From the NCBI RefSeq assembly GCF_900155865.1, contig NZ_LT707006.1, positions 4,194,577-4,258,576 on the forward strand: a DNA stretch of 64,000 nt, written 5' to 3'. Below, one piece after another: positions 35,638-44,283 of the stretch (the first letter of the stretch is position 1; each line of letters opens with the position of its first letter). Below the pieces are notes generated by a model. It made no database searches. It was not told where the DNA came from and saw only the letters and a list, made by a program, of their open reading frames with translations. Position numbers and translations under genes: made by a program. The DNA is from Bacteroides bouchesdurhonensis (GTDB lineage: Bacteria > Bacteroidota > Bacteroidia > Bacteroidales > Bacteroidaceae).

Positions 35638-36117
35638 TTAGAGTGCGGCATTCGTATAACCGGTAAGTCCTACGAAGATTCCTCCGACAATACCACCCAG
35701 GATAATTACTATCCAACGAGGGAATGCTTCTTTCAGCAATCCGGCACGTGTACCTTTCGGTGCACAAAGCACATCAGACAGAATGAATCCCATTGCAATC
35801 GCCCATCCCATGTCTACCCAAGGAGCACTACCACGATTACCTTGATGAATCATACTGAATTGCATAGGCAAGCCGTTTGGATCATTCAATAGTCCGGTTG
35901 AAAAACCGAATCCGGGCAGTTTATGATTAACCAGCCAGAAAGTACCTATGATAACGGCAGCTGCCATAAATCCGCCTATCGGACCGAAGTCTTTCACCAG
36001 TTTAGGCCAGCACATCAATACAGTGAATGTCACGGCAAAAGCACCGAAAATAGAGGTGATGATTCCTGCATGATACATGCCGAACCATTCGTTATAGGTT
36101 TGTAACCATTCGCTCAT
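35638..36117 (-). CDS. small polytopic membrane protein, putative transporter subunit
   Basis: 159 aa with about four hydrophobic segments. FTVLMCWPKLVKDFGPIGGF then AAVIIGTFWLVNH is clearly related to the 123-aa neighbour (GIWPELWKSYGLMGGW then ATLIIGIMWYMNH). The pair resembles the family I remember as Lin0368-type putative glycerol transporter subunits. Two paralogous small membrane subunits in tandem suggest a hetero-oligomeric channel or carrier for the substrate of the downstream kinase. The function is not experimentally established to my knowledge. Confidence 0.7.
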   Translation of the reverse strand: MSEWLQTYNEWFGMYHAGIITSIFGAFAVTFTVLMCWPKLVKDFGPIGGFMAAAVIIGTFWLVNHKLPGFGFSTGLLNDPNGLPMQFSMIHQGNRGSAPWVDMGWAIAMGFILSDVLCAPKGTRAGLLKEAFPRWIVIILGGIVGGIFVGLTGYTNAAL

Positions 36118-36130
36118 TGTTCTTTCCTCC

Positions 36131-36502
36131 TTAGTTTATTTTTCGGGCACAATCGCACGAACGGATTTTCCATACTAATATTCCTGCCAAGGCTCCTCCT
36201 ATCAAGCAGCAGATTAATGTTGGCACAGCATATAGGAAATTGGAAATGTCACCTTGAAAACGGACAATTCCCCATGCTATACCGGCAGAGCCGATACACC
36301 ATCCCTGGTCCAGCCAGATTTTTCCCGGAGGATTCAATATAGCACCATTATAATGGTTCATATACCACATGATACCGATAATCAGTGTCGCTGCTATCCA
36401 TCCCCCCATCAGACCATACGATTTCCAGAGTTCCGGCCATATACCGAATGCGAATCCGCCACAAATGGCAGATCCTGCAAACGTCGATAAATATTTTTTC
36501 AT
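36131..36502 (-). CDS. small polytopic membrane protein, paralogue of the next gene
   Basis: 123 aa with three to four hydrophobic segments and the WPELWKSYG-MGGW-IIG-W-NH pattern shared with the 159-aa protein 13 bp downstream. LDQGWCIGSAGIAWG corresponds to VDMGWAIAMGFILS in the partner, so the similarity covers most of the length. The basic, Cys-containing tail (IRSCDCARKIN) is probably cytoplasmic. It would form the second subunit of a transporter. No signal peptide is required. Confidence 0.7.
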   Translation of the reverse strand: MKKYLSTFAGSAICGGFAFGIWPELWKSYGLMGGWIAATLIIGIMWYMNHYNGAILNPPGKIWLDQGWCIGSAGIAWGIVRFQGDISNFLYAVPTLICCLIGGALAGILVWKIRSCDCARKIN

Positions 36503-36539
36503 TTTAATTACGTGTTTTCCGGTTTGTGACTATTCTTTT

Positions 36540-37628
36540 TTATTCTAATGCTAGTTTAGCCAATGTAAAAGGTTTATCATGTTTAGTATTCACTTTGTCC
36601 GGTCCGGTCACAAGATCAAAACATGATACGATCATCTGACCGTTCCACATAATCGGTTCACCCGGTTGATCCAATTCTCCCTTACTACCATCGCTATCAG
36701 GACTTTGAGCAATACGTTGAATTTTACCCTCTTTGTCTACACGAGCGACAGCATTTGCAGAGAAATCTGCAACCCAAATATTTCCTTTGTTATCAATACA
36801 CATACCGTCTGTCGTACGTAATTGTGTGGTATCTTGTGCCCATACATCGTTACTAAGCACATTTCCTTCTGCATCCATTTTGATACGATGAATTGCACCG
36901 TCACCAAAGTTTCCTACATACAAATCTCCCGCTTCATCAAAAACAATTCCGTCCAGTCCGTACTGTACTTCGGGATTTTGAGTAACTACTGCCGTAATCA
37001 AATTCTTGTCCTCGCTTGTATTGGTCACTACGATATCACGATCGTTCATATCAAAGCAATACACTCCACTGACCAGCAAACCGGAAGGATCTTTAATCTG
37101 CGATAGAGAACTTTGAGTAACATACAACTTTCCATTACGGATACGAATACCATTAGGATGTTCCATGCCGGAGGCTACCGTAATGGTTTCTACCAACTGA
37201 TCATTGTCAAACCTCAAACGAAGAATCCGTCCTTTGTTTTTAGCTTTTTCTGCTCCACTCCAACCTTGGTTATCACAAATAAACAGATCTCCTTCTTCAT
37301 TAAAAACAATTCCCATCGGAGAAGCCCATCCGGTTTCTTCCAAAACAGGCACATCCAGCCATTTTGAAATTTTACCGTCCTTAGTAATGCGCATCAGACA
37401 GGCTGGTTGAGTAATGTCGGCAAAGTTCGGACATGCCAAAATTAAATCTCCATTAGGAGCAATTGCCATACCATCCGGTGTAGGACAACAATCCGGTAGT
37501 TTCATAAATAGTTCACTCTCTTGAGGAAGGCTTTTCGCCACTTTGTTGTTTTTCGGAGAAGTACATTGAATGCAAGTCGTCCCAATCAACGAAGCCGCAA
37601 TAAAAGAAAATAAATAATTCTTTTTCAT
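36540..37628 (-). CDS. SMP-30/gluconolactonase-like propeller, probable lipoprotein
   Basis: About 362 aa from MKKNYLFSFIAASLIGTTCIQC; an ATG 5 codons upstream is less suited to a signal peptide. The Cys at position 22 is a candidate lipidation site. The body has SMP-30-type strands: CPTPDGMAIAPNGDLILACP, GWASPMGIVFNEEGDLFICD, EHPNGIRIRNGKLYV, YGLDGIVFDEAGDLYVGN and TTDGMCIDNKGNIWVADF. Such proteins hydrolyse sugar lactones using a divalent metal. As first gene of the operon it may prepare a lactone or oxidised sugar for import. Confidence 0.82.
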   Translation of the reverse strand: MKKNYLFSFIAASLIGTTCIQCTSPKNNKVAKSLPQESELFMKLPDCCPTPDGMAIAPNGDLILACPNFADITQPACLMRITKDGKISKWLDVPVLEETGWASPMGIVFNEEGDLFICDNQGWSGAEKAKNKGRILRLRFDNDQLVETITVASGMEHPNGIRIRNGKLYVTQSSLSQIKDPSGLLVSGVYCFDMNDRDIVVTNTSEDKNLITAVVTQNPEVQYGLDGIVFDEAGDLYVGNFGDGAIHRIKMDAEGNVLSNDVWAQDTTQLRTTDGMCIDNKGNIWVADFSANAVARVDKEGKIQRIAQSPDSDGSKGELDQPGEPIMWNGQMIVSCFDLVTGPDKVNTKHDKPFTLAKLALE

Positions 37629-38162
37629 GGTTAGTAAATACAAATGTTTATGTTTAAAATTTGGTCTGTTAGTTCGTTTGCAAACATACCGTAATTTATC
37701 GATGAAATGGGAAAACTATTATTCAATAAAGGAAAAAATTGATTCAAATCCACATAAAATCAGATTAAATCTGATATAAAAGGTTAATTCATTCCCTAAA
37801 AACAATATTTCTCTTTTCTAATTAATTTATCAATGGAAGCCTTACATCCCATGTAAATTTCATCATTATTGAAACGATCAAAAAGTTCAATACTACTAAA
37901 AACACGACAGTTATTTAAAGCCCTATGGGAATGAATCAAAAAGCTAAATCTAACATCTCGATTCACGATCACTATTTCATGGGACCAAAAGATAACAACT
38001 GTGGAACGAATAAGAATAACTATAAAATTAATATAGAATATACATTAGTTTAAATTAGAGTATACATACGACTTACTGTGTGATGAGATACATTCATCTC
38101 CCCCTTTCTTCATTGCTTCCGGCTATTTTTAAGCAAAAAAGAACATTTTCTCTAAAAAAGTT
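37629..38162. other. intergenic region with a start-less open frame
   Basis: This divergent gap separates the long minus-strand operon from the zapA-rny genes. On the minus strand a frame is open from about 38048 to a stop at 37796-37798, without an in-frame ATG until near its end. It reads EIVIVNRDVRFSFLIHSHRA then FDRFNNDEIYMGCKASIDKL, which looks protein-like but matches nothing I recognise; it may be a gene remnant or chance. No consensus promoter for the operon was identified with confidence. Confidence 0.35.
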
Positions 38163-38192
38163 TTTGTAATATCAGAGTTAATCGTATTTTTG
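38163..38192 (+). promoter_or_regulatory. Bacteroides promoter of the zapA gene pair
   Basis: TTTG at 38163-38166 and tatttttg at 38185-38192 match the -33 and TAnnTTTG -7 elements with an 18-bp gap. The start codon of the coiled-coil gene follows about 20 bp later. Confidence 0.75.
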
Positions 38193-38212
38193 TGTACAAT
38201 TTTGGTGTAGTG

Positions 38213-38506
38213 ATGACAGAAGAAGATAAAAAGTTATTGAGTACCTTTGAAACGCAGCTACGGCATTTGATTTTTTTGCATGATGAAATCAAACGTGAAA
38301 ATGCCGAGTTGAAAAGACTTCTTGAGATTGAAAGACTGAAGAACGAGAAGATACAAGCTCAGTATGATGAATTAAAAGTCAGCTATACAAACCTAAAAAC
38401 AGCTACGGCAATCAGCCTTAACGGCAGTGACGTGAAAGAGACGAAACTGCGATTGTCAAAATTAGTGCGTGAAGTCGATAAATGCATCGCTTTATTAAAT
38501 GAATAA
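38213..38506 (+). CDS. small coiled-coil protein upstream of zapA
   Basis: 97 aa from MTEEDKKLLSTFETQLRHLI; a start 7 codons upstream overlaps the promoter and is unlikely. Nearly the whole protein is heptad-like helix (RENAELKRLLEIERLKNEKIQ). The C-terminus LRLSKLVREVDKCIALLNE is typical of a conserved Bacteroidetes protein found directly before ZapA. A role in cell division, perhaps ZapB-like, is a reasonable guess from position and coiled coil. It ends 13 bp before zapA. Confidence 0.78.
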   Translation: MTEEDKKLLSTFETQLRHLIFLHDEIKRENAELKRLLEIERLKNEKIQAQYDELKVSYTNLKTATAISLNGSDVKETKLRLSKLVREVDKCIALLNE

Positions 38507-38519
38507 ATAAGTAAGATGT

Positions 38520-38810
38520 ATGAACGATAAAATAAAGATAAACCTGCAAATAGCAGATTCTAACTATCCGCTTACTATCAACCGAGAGGAAGAAGAAATG
38601 GTACGGGAAGCTGCTAAACAGGTAAACATCAGGCTTAATGCGTACCGGGGATATTATAAGAATCTTGAACCGGAAAAGATTATTGCCATGGTGGCCTATC
38701 AGTTTTCGTTGGAGAAACTGCAATTGAAGCAACGTAATGATACTAGTCCGTTTACGGAAAAGGTACAAGAACTAAATGAATTGCTGGAAAATTATTTCAA
38801 AGAGGAATAA
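38520..38810 (+). CDS. zapA: cell division protein ZapA
   Basis: 96 aa. The N-terminus (KINLQIADSNYPLTINREEE then VREAAKQVNIRL) is the ZapA beta-hairpin and first helix, and the C-terminal helix LQELNELLENYFKEE-like segment forms the coiled-coil tetramer region. ZapA bundles FtsZ filaments at the division ring in the cytoplasm. The order coiled-coil protein, zapA, rny supports the call. Confidence 0.9.
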   Translation: MNDKIKINLQIADSNYPLTINREEEEMVREAAKQVNIRLNAYRGYYKNLEPEKIIAMVAYQFSLEKLQLKQRNDTSPFTEKVQELNELLENYFKEE

Positions 38811-38811
38811 G

Positions 38812-38902
38812 AAATCCCAGTCGTTCGCTGATAAGAGAAAACAACCACGCACTGCATAATATCCGAACATTCTATTGTTCTGATGTTTGGCGGTGCGTTT
38901 TT
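38812..38902 (+). ncRNA. structured transcript after zapA, possible 6S-like RNA or terminator
   Basis: acgcac (38847-38852) pairs with gtgcgt (38893-38898), and inside this ccgaacat (38863-38870) pairs with atgtttgg (38883-38890). The result is a rod with internal bulges followed by a T-run. The position after zapA is where 6S RNA genes occur in several bacteria, and a rod with a central bubble fits that class. A plain terminator with a long stem is the simpler reading. The 5' boundary is not known. Confidence 0.4.
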
Positions 38903-38929
38903 ATTTATATATTTAAATTATAATGTAGA

Positions 38930-40465
38930 ATGATAGCAACAATATCAACAGCAATTGCTTGCTTCATCGTAGGAGGAGTCCTGTCGTATGTACTGTTTAG
39001 ATACGGTTTGAAATCCAAATACGATAATGTCCTGAAAGAAGCAGAGACAGAAGCGGAAGTAATTAAGAAAAACAAATTACTGGAAGTGAAGGAGAAGTTC
39101 CTGAACAAGAAAGCTGATTTGGAAAAGGAAGTGGCACTGCGTAACCAGAAGATTCAACAAGCTGAGAACAAGTTGAAACAGCGTGAAATGGTCCTTAACC
39201 AGCGCCAGGAAGAGATTCAACGTAAGAAAATGGAGGCGGAAGCTGTAAAGGAAAACCTGGAAGCTCAGCTTGTCATAGTAGATAAGAAAAAGGAAGAACT
39301 GGATAAACTGCAACATCAGGAAATCGAGAAATTGGAAACTATTTCCGGTTTGTCTGCTGAAGAAGCTAAAGAACGTTTGGTAGAGTCGCTGAAAGAGGAG
39401 GCTAAAACCCTGGCACAGTCGTACATCAACGATATTATGGATGATGCCAAACTGACTGCCAGCAAGGAAGCAAAACGTATTGTGATTCAGTCTATCCAAC
39501 GAGTAGCTACTGAAACTGCTATTGAAAACTCTGTAACTGTATTCCATATTGAATCGGACGAAATCAAGGGACGAATTATCGGTCGTGAAGGACGTAATAT
39601 TCGTGCGTTGGAAGCTGCTACCGGTGTTGAGATCGTAGTAGACGACACTCCGGAAGCTATCGTACTTTCTGCTTTTGACCCGGTTCGTCGTGAAGTTGCC
39701 CGCTTGGCACTCCATCAGCTTGTGACTGACGGACGTATCCATCCGGCACGTATCGAAGAGGTAGTAGCCAAAGTGCGTAAACAGGTGGAAGAAGAAATTA
39801 TTGAAACAGGTAAACGTACGACTATCGACTTGGGTATCCATGGTTTGCATCCTGAATTGATCCGTATCATCGGTAAGATGAAATATCGTTCTTCTTATGG
39901 TCAGAACCTGCTGCAACATGCTCGTGAAACTGCAAATCTTTGTGCTGTTATGGCCTCGGAACTTGGTCTGAATCCAAAGAAAGCAAAACGTGCCGGACTG
40001 TTGCACGATATTGGTAAAGTGCCTGATGAAGAACCGGAATTGCCACACGCATTGCTGGGTATGAAATTGGCTGAGAAGTATAAAGAAAAACCGGATATTT
40101 GTAATGCAATCGGTGCTCACCATGATGAAACGGAAATGACTAGCTTGTTAGCTCCTATCGTACAGGTATGTGATGCTATCTCTGGTGCTCGTCCGGGTGC
40201 TCGTCGTGAAATCGTGGAAGCATACATCAAACGTTTGAATGATCTGGAACAATTGGCCATGTCATATCCAGGTGTAACCAAGACTTATGCTATCCAAGCC
40301 GGACGCGAACTTCGTGTAATCGTTGGTGCTGATAAGATCGACGACAAACAAACAGAAAGCTTATCCGGTGAAATCGCTAAGAAAATCCAGGATGAAATGA
40401 CTTATCCGGGACAAGTGAAAATCACCGTAATTCGTGAGACACGTGCGGTAAGCTTCGCTAAATAA
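38930..40465 (+). CDS. rny: ribonuclease Y
   Basis: 511 aa, the usual length. It has an N-terminal membrane helix (STAIACFIVGGVLSYVLF), a long coiled coil (about residues 30-190), and a KH domain with GRIIGREGRNIRALE near residue 220. The HD domain carries LLQHARETANLCAVMA and LLHDIGKVPDEEPE, the metal-binding HD pair. RNase Y is a membrane-bound endoribonuclease that begins mRNA decay. Followed by a clear terminator. No unusual features. Confidence 0.97.
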   Translation: MIATISTAIACFIVGGVLSYVLFRYGLKSKYDNVLKEAETEAEVIKKNKLLEVKEKFLNKKADLEKEVALRNQKIQQAENKLKQREMVLNQRQEEIQRKKMEAEAVKENLEAQLVIVDKKKEELDKLQHQEIEKLETISGLSAEEAKERLVESLKEEAKTLAQSYINDIMDDAKLTASKEAKRIVIQSIQRVATETAIENSVTVFHIESDEIKGRIIGREGRNIRALEAATGVEIVVDDTPEAIVLSAFDPVRREVARLALHQLVTDGRIHPARIEEVVAKVRKQVEEEIIETGKRTTIDLGIHGLHPELIRIIGKMKYRSSYGQNLLQHARETANLCAVMASELGLNPKKAKRAGLLHDIGKVPDEEPELPHALLGMKLAEKYKEKPDICNAIGAHHDETEMTSLLAPIVQVCDAISGARPGARREIVEAYIKRLNDLEQLAMSYPGVTKTYAIQAGRELRVIVGADKIDDKQTESLSGEIAKKIQDEMTYPGQVKITVIRETRAVSFAK

Positions 40466-40489
40466 AAACATTCAAAAGAAGATTCATAC

Positions 40490-40516
40490 AAGGGCGAAGG
40501 TATTCGCCCTTTTTTA
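40490..40516 (+). terminator. intrinsic terminator of rny
   Basis: aagggcga (40490-40497) and tcgccctt (40504-40511) form an 8-bp GC-rich stem with a 6-nt loop, followed by a T-run of seven. Confidence 0.92.
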
Positions 40517-40552
40517 ATATCTGGTCCTATCGTTAAATAACTAGTATCACTC

Positions 40553-41314
40553 ATGAAAAAGTATCAATTTGAAGTCTGTGCCAACTCAATAGAGAGCTGT
40601 TTGGCTGCACAAGCCGGTGGAGCCGACCGGGTAGAGCTATGCGCTGGTATTCCTGAAGGAGGAACCACTCCTTCTTATGGAGAAATCTCTGTTGCACGTG
40701 AATTACTGACAACAACTCGTCTACATGTTATTATCCGTCCCCGGGGAGGAGACTTTCTTTATTCTCCCATTGAAATAAAAACGATGTTAATGGACATAGA
40801 GACAGCTGGAAAGATAGGAGCAGATGGAGTTGTATTTGGTTGTTTAACGGCTGAGGGGGAAATCGATCTTCCGGCAATGCAACAATTAATGCAAGCTTCC
40901 AAAGGGTTATCTGTTACTTTCCACCGCGCCTTCGATGTATGTCGTAACTCCCGGAAAGCTTTAGAACAAATAATAGAATTAGGTTGTAATCGCATCTTAA
41001 CCTCAGGACAACAATCTACAGCTGAACTTGGTATTCCTCTCCTCAAAGAGCTACAGATACAAGCAGCAGGAAGAATCATTTTACTTGCGGGGTGTGGAGT
41101 AAATGAGAAGAATATTTCCCATATTGCCCGAGATACGGGAATTGAAGAATTCCATTTCTCAGGCCGTGAAACAATCAAAAGTGATATGAATTATAAAAAT
41201 GAATCAGTATCTATGGGCGGCACTATACATATCAACGAATACGAACGAAATGTAACGACCGCCCAAAGAGTTACGGATACGATACAAGCCTTATGCAAAT
41301 CTATAGATAAGTAA
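40553..41314 (+). CDS. cutC: CutC-family protein
   Basis: 253 aa TIM-barrel protein. Family blocks are FEVCANSIESCLAAQAGGAD, RVELCAGIPEGGTTPSYG, VIIRPRGGDFLYS, VTFHRAFDVCRN and ILTSGQQSTAELG, with LAGCGVNE near the C-terminus. The family was named for copper homeostasis, but the biochemical function is not settled. It ends 11 bp from the stop of the convergent transglutaminase-like gene. Cytoplasmic. Confidence 0.92.
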   Translation: MKKYQFEVCANSIESCLAAQAGGADRVELCAGIPEGGTTPSYGEISVARELLTTTRLHVIIRPRGGDFLYSPIEIKTMLMDIETAGKIGADGVVFGCLTAEGEIDLPAMQQLMQASKGLSVTFHRAFDVCRNSRKALEQIIELGCNRILTSGQQSTAELGIPLLKELQIQAAGRIILLAGCGVNEKNISHIARDTGIEEFHFSGRETIKSDMNYKNESVSMGGTIHINEYERNVTTAQRVTDTIQALCKSIDK

Positions 41315-41325
41315 CAATACTACCA

Positions 41326-44103
41326 TTATAATCCGTGAATCACCTTCATCAACTGCTCTCCCAACCCAATCGTATATCCTTGTGAGACAAAAACTACCCG
41401 ATTAAATGTGTCAGCAATGATAAACATTGGAAGAATAGTTTGATTGGATAATTTCATCGATTCAGCAATCTGTTTCTGGATACTGTTATCAATGTCGATG
41501 CCATATATTATAGTAGATGGTAATCCTTGAAATTCAGCAGGACGAAACTTTTTATATTGTTCTTCGGAAGGGAAAAGAAATACCATCTTTCTACCCCATT
41601 TTTCAAATTCACTACCTAATGCGGCAATATCTCTCAAAGCGTGATTAGTAGGCTCCTGCCCTACTCCTAGCACACCGACAACAAAATATCCGCGTCCGCA
41701 AGCCTGAAGAAGACTTTGTGATGCCATATCCTTAATGTCTCCCTGAACAGTTCCACAACTTTCACTAGTCAGGTTGTTTCCACTTTCTGTTCCTATAGGG
41801 CGATATAATGACTCTGAATTGAAGTTTCCGATTACCTGAACTTGGTCTTTACTTTCACGCATTACCAAATCCACTGTAGTTGTTTTTTCCGGCTCTACAT
41901 TGAAAAAGCTAACCTGGGATAGCACCGCTCCGCTAGCCATACGCGTTCCTGAAACAAGCATATAGTAACCAGCATCCAATCTTATACCTTTCTTCAAAAG
42001 ATTTGACCAGGTAGCACCTCCCCCCATATCCACATCACCTTCATCATAATTCAAAAGCCGGAACGTTCCATCCTTATATTTAGAAAGGGTAAAATGAGAG
42101 TAATACTTAGGATCAGATAAAGAAGGAATAGGATGATAAGTAGCATACAACAATCCGGTAGAAGCTCGAACAGGAGTACTTGCATTGAAATTTACGTCTA
42201 ATGTCCGTCCTTCTTTTAAATTTATTTGCTTTCCATTTTCCATAAAAGGATTCATATCCACATACTGCACTTTACCCGTCACTTCATCGATCCATGCCGG
42301 AATGCCTAATGTACGTGCCATTGCAACAAAGAATATATCACGTGATTTTTCATCTGCTACACGCGCTTTCCACACTCCTTCCGGAGAAATAGGAATACGT
42401 TGTGAATTCAAATCATTATCTATCTTAATTTCCTTCTTACACCATTCCACTAAACGAGTAGGATCTTTCACAAAAGTTTCTGCATCCGACTGTGGAATCG
42501 CATTACGCAGAAAACTACGGTACGGAGTCAGCATTTCATTTGCTACACGCGGATTAATAATTTCCACACTTGTACCCAGCCTTACTTTCTGTGGATCGGG
42601 GGCATTCTGATAATGATCCTTCAATACTTCAATTGAAACATCTCTCCAATCTTTAGCAGAAAGAACTCGTAACAATTTTATCGCAAGGTCCTCTTTTCCT
42701 TCACCGGCAGCATTTTTCAAGAAATCGATTAACGTTTGGTAATTACCGCGTGAAGCGACTAATATTTTAACCATCTTATCGATTTCAGACTCATTTAGTT
42801 TAAAAGTAGAAAGAGCAGCTTTCGCGCGTTCTTCTGTCATCATGGTACCCACATAAGCATTACGGATTGAGTCCTCTTTCGCTAAACGGAGATCATTCGT
42901 TGCCCGTTGTCCAGGAGTGACTTCCGGAAGATTGGCTCCTTCTACAGGAGGGACAATATCCAAATCAAGAGTATATGTTTCTCCTTCTTTTTTATCTAAC
43001 GTAAGAACAAGCGCATCTTCTTTTCCGAGAGATAACTTACTATATCCAAATTGACCATCTTTAGAAGCCCATACTAACATATCTCCCTTACCTGCTGTTA
43101 ATGAAGTTTGCCCGTTGGCATCGGTATATTTGGTAGCAACAGTATAGAATTCCGCATAATTATAGACTTTAAAGTCTACTTTAGCTCCCGCTATCGGTTT
43201 ACCGTCTGTATCAGTAACCGTTACTAACGCCTTCGCAGTCGGAGCATAGTTATCTATTACATTTATTTCAGTATAGTTCGGTGTTTCAAGCATAATTTCT
43301 TCCGGTCCGTTATAACGCCCGAAGACCTTGGTATGCATCAGCATTCCCCGACTGGCAGGTGCATTAAACCATCCCAAATTCAATACAGGTTCCGGTTCAC
43401 AGGCTCCGAAAAAGTACCATTGACCATCTGCCCAAGCCTCTACCCAAGCATGGTTATCGTCTGTATGCGCCCAACGGGGGGTGTACACTTGCCTTGCAGG
43501 AATCCCAACTGCCCGAAGTGCAGCCACCGTAAAAGTAGATTCCTCTCCACAACGACCGTAAGCCGTCTTCACCGAAGCTAGCGGAGAACTGGTACGGGCA
43601 TCACTCGGACGATATACAACTTTTTCGTGACACCAATGATTCACTTCAAGAATAGCCTCCTTCATAGACAAATTCTTTACCCGATCCTTTAATTCTCCAT
43701 AAAATACTTTACGGGAATCATCCAGATTCTCGTTATTCACCCGAATAGGAAGTACAAAATGGCGGTATAACTCATCAGGAACGATTTTTCCCCAAGGCAT
43801 TTCTCCACGAGTTTGCTCAGACAAACGGAAATTTTCCAGATAATAATCTCCCGGATAATCGGTTACATCACCTATTGGCATATAAGCATATAAAAACATG
43901 AGGGCTTCCCGTTCGGAAGCCGTTAAATCTTTATTAGAGAATATAGCAAATAGATCTCCGTTAGGAAGAGCTTGTTGTTTCTGCTCAAAATCTTGAATGA
44001 CTTGATTCCGATACGTTTCCTCTTTCAGAAAGTGGGGTTCACTACAAGATACTATCATCGCCGACAATATCGGTACAATCAGAAGTTGAATCTGTGTTTT
44101 CAT
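41326..44103 (-). CDS. transglutaminase-like lipoprotein, 925 aa
   Basis: Starts at MKTQIQLLIV; a 5-codon longer frame would precede the signal peptide. Cys20 in AMIVSC is a likely lipidation site, so the protein sits in a membrane facing the periplasm or surface. The transglutaminase core has Cys185 (YGRCGEES) and His218 (DDNHAWVEAW). The third triad position is in FFGACEPEP and lacks the usual Asp. A carboxypeptidase-regulatory-like domain follows (VTVTDTDGKPIAGAKVDFKV), and the far C-terminal segment has FLFPSEEQYKKF. Probably a peptidase or cross-linking enzyme of unknown target. Confidence 0.8.
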   Translation of the reverse strand: MKTQIQLLIVPILSAMIVSCSEPHFLKEETYRNQVIQDFEQKQQALPNGDLFAIFSNKDLTASEREALMFLYAYMPIGDVTDYPGDYYLENFRLSEQTRGEMPWGKIVPDELYRHFVLPIRVNNENLDDSRKVFYGELKDRVKNLSMKEAILEVNHWCHEKVVYRPSDARTSSPLASVKTAYGRCGEESTFTVAALRAVGIPARQVYTPRWAHTDDNHAWVEAWADGQWYFFGACEPEPVLNLGWFNAPASRGMLMHTKVFGRYNGPEEIMLETPNYTEINVIDNYAPTAKALVTVTDTDGKPIAGAKVDFKVYNYAEFYTVATKYTDANGQTSLTAGKGDMLVWASKDGQFGYSKLSLGKEDALVLTLDKKEGETYTLDLDIVPPVEGANLPEVTPGQRATNDLRLAKEDSIRNAYVGTMMTEERAKAALSTFKLNESEIDKMVKILVASRGNYQTLIDFLKNAAGEGKEDLAIKLLRVLSAKDWRDVSIEVLKDHYQNAPDPQKVRLGTSVEIINPRVANEMLTPYRSFLRNAIPQSDAETFVKDPTRLVEWCKKEIKIDNDLNSQRIPISPEGVWKARVADEKSRDIFFVAMARTLGIPAWIDEVTGKVQYVDMNPFMENGKQINLKEGRTLDVNFNASTPVRASTGLLYATYHPIPSLSDPKYYSHFTLSKYKDGTFRLLNYDEGDVDMGGGATWSNLLKKGIRLDAGYYMLVSGTRMASGAVLSQVSFFNVEPEKTTTVDLVMRESKDQVQVIGNFNSESLYRPIGTESGNNLTSESCGTVQGDIKDMASQSLLQACGRGYFVVGVLGVGQEPTNHALRDIAALGSEFEKWGRKMVFLFPSEEQYKKFRPAEFQGLPSTIIYGIDIDNSIQKQIAESMKLSNQTILPMFIIADTFNRVVFVSQGYTIGLGEQLMKVIHGL

Positions 44104-44283
44104 GCTTATGTATTCCATATATATAAAGTATGAGGGTACTTACGTACAAAATTATATAGAAAAATCGAGTTTTTCTACACCAGCGTAATAAAAACCGAGG
44201 CCAACCCGCAAACTCTGCTTCATACTTCGTTTAATTGTTATGAATGTCCTATATTTAAGGAGTGTAACTAAAAAATCTCAAAT

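Noticed and set aside
39077..40123. Large minus-strand open frame opposite rny
   Set aside because: It is antisense to a highly conserved gene, rich in Phe, Ser and Gln as expected from the reverse of a coiled-coil region, with no start context or homology.
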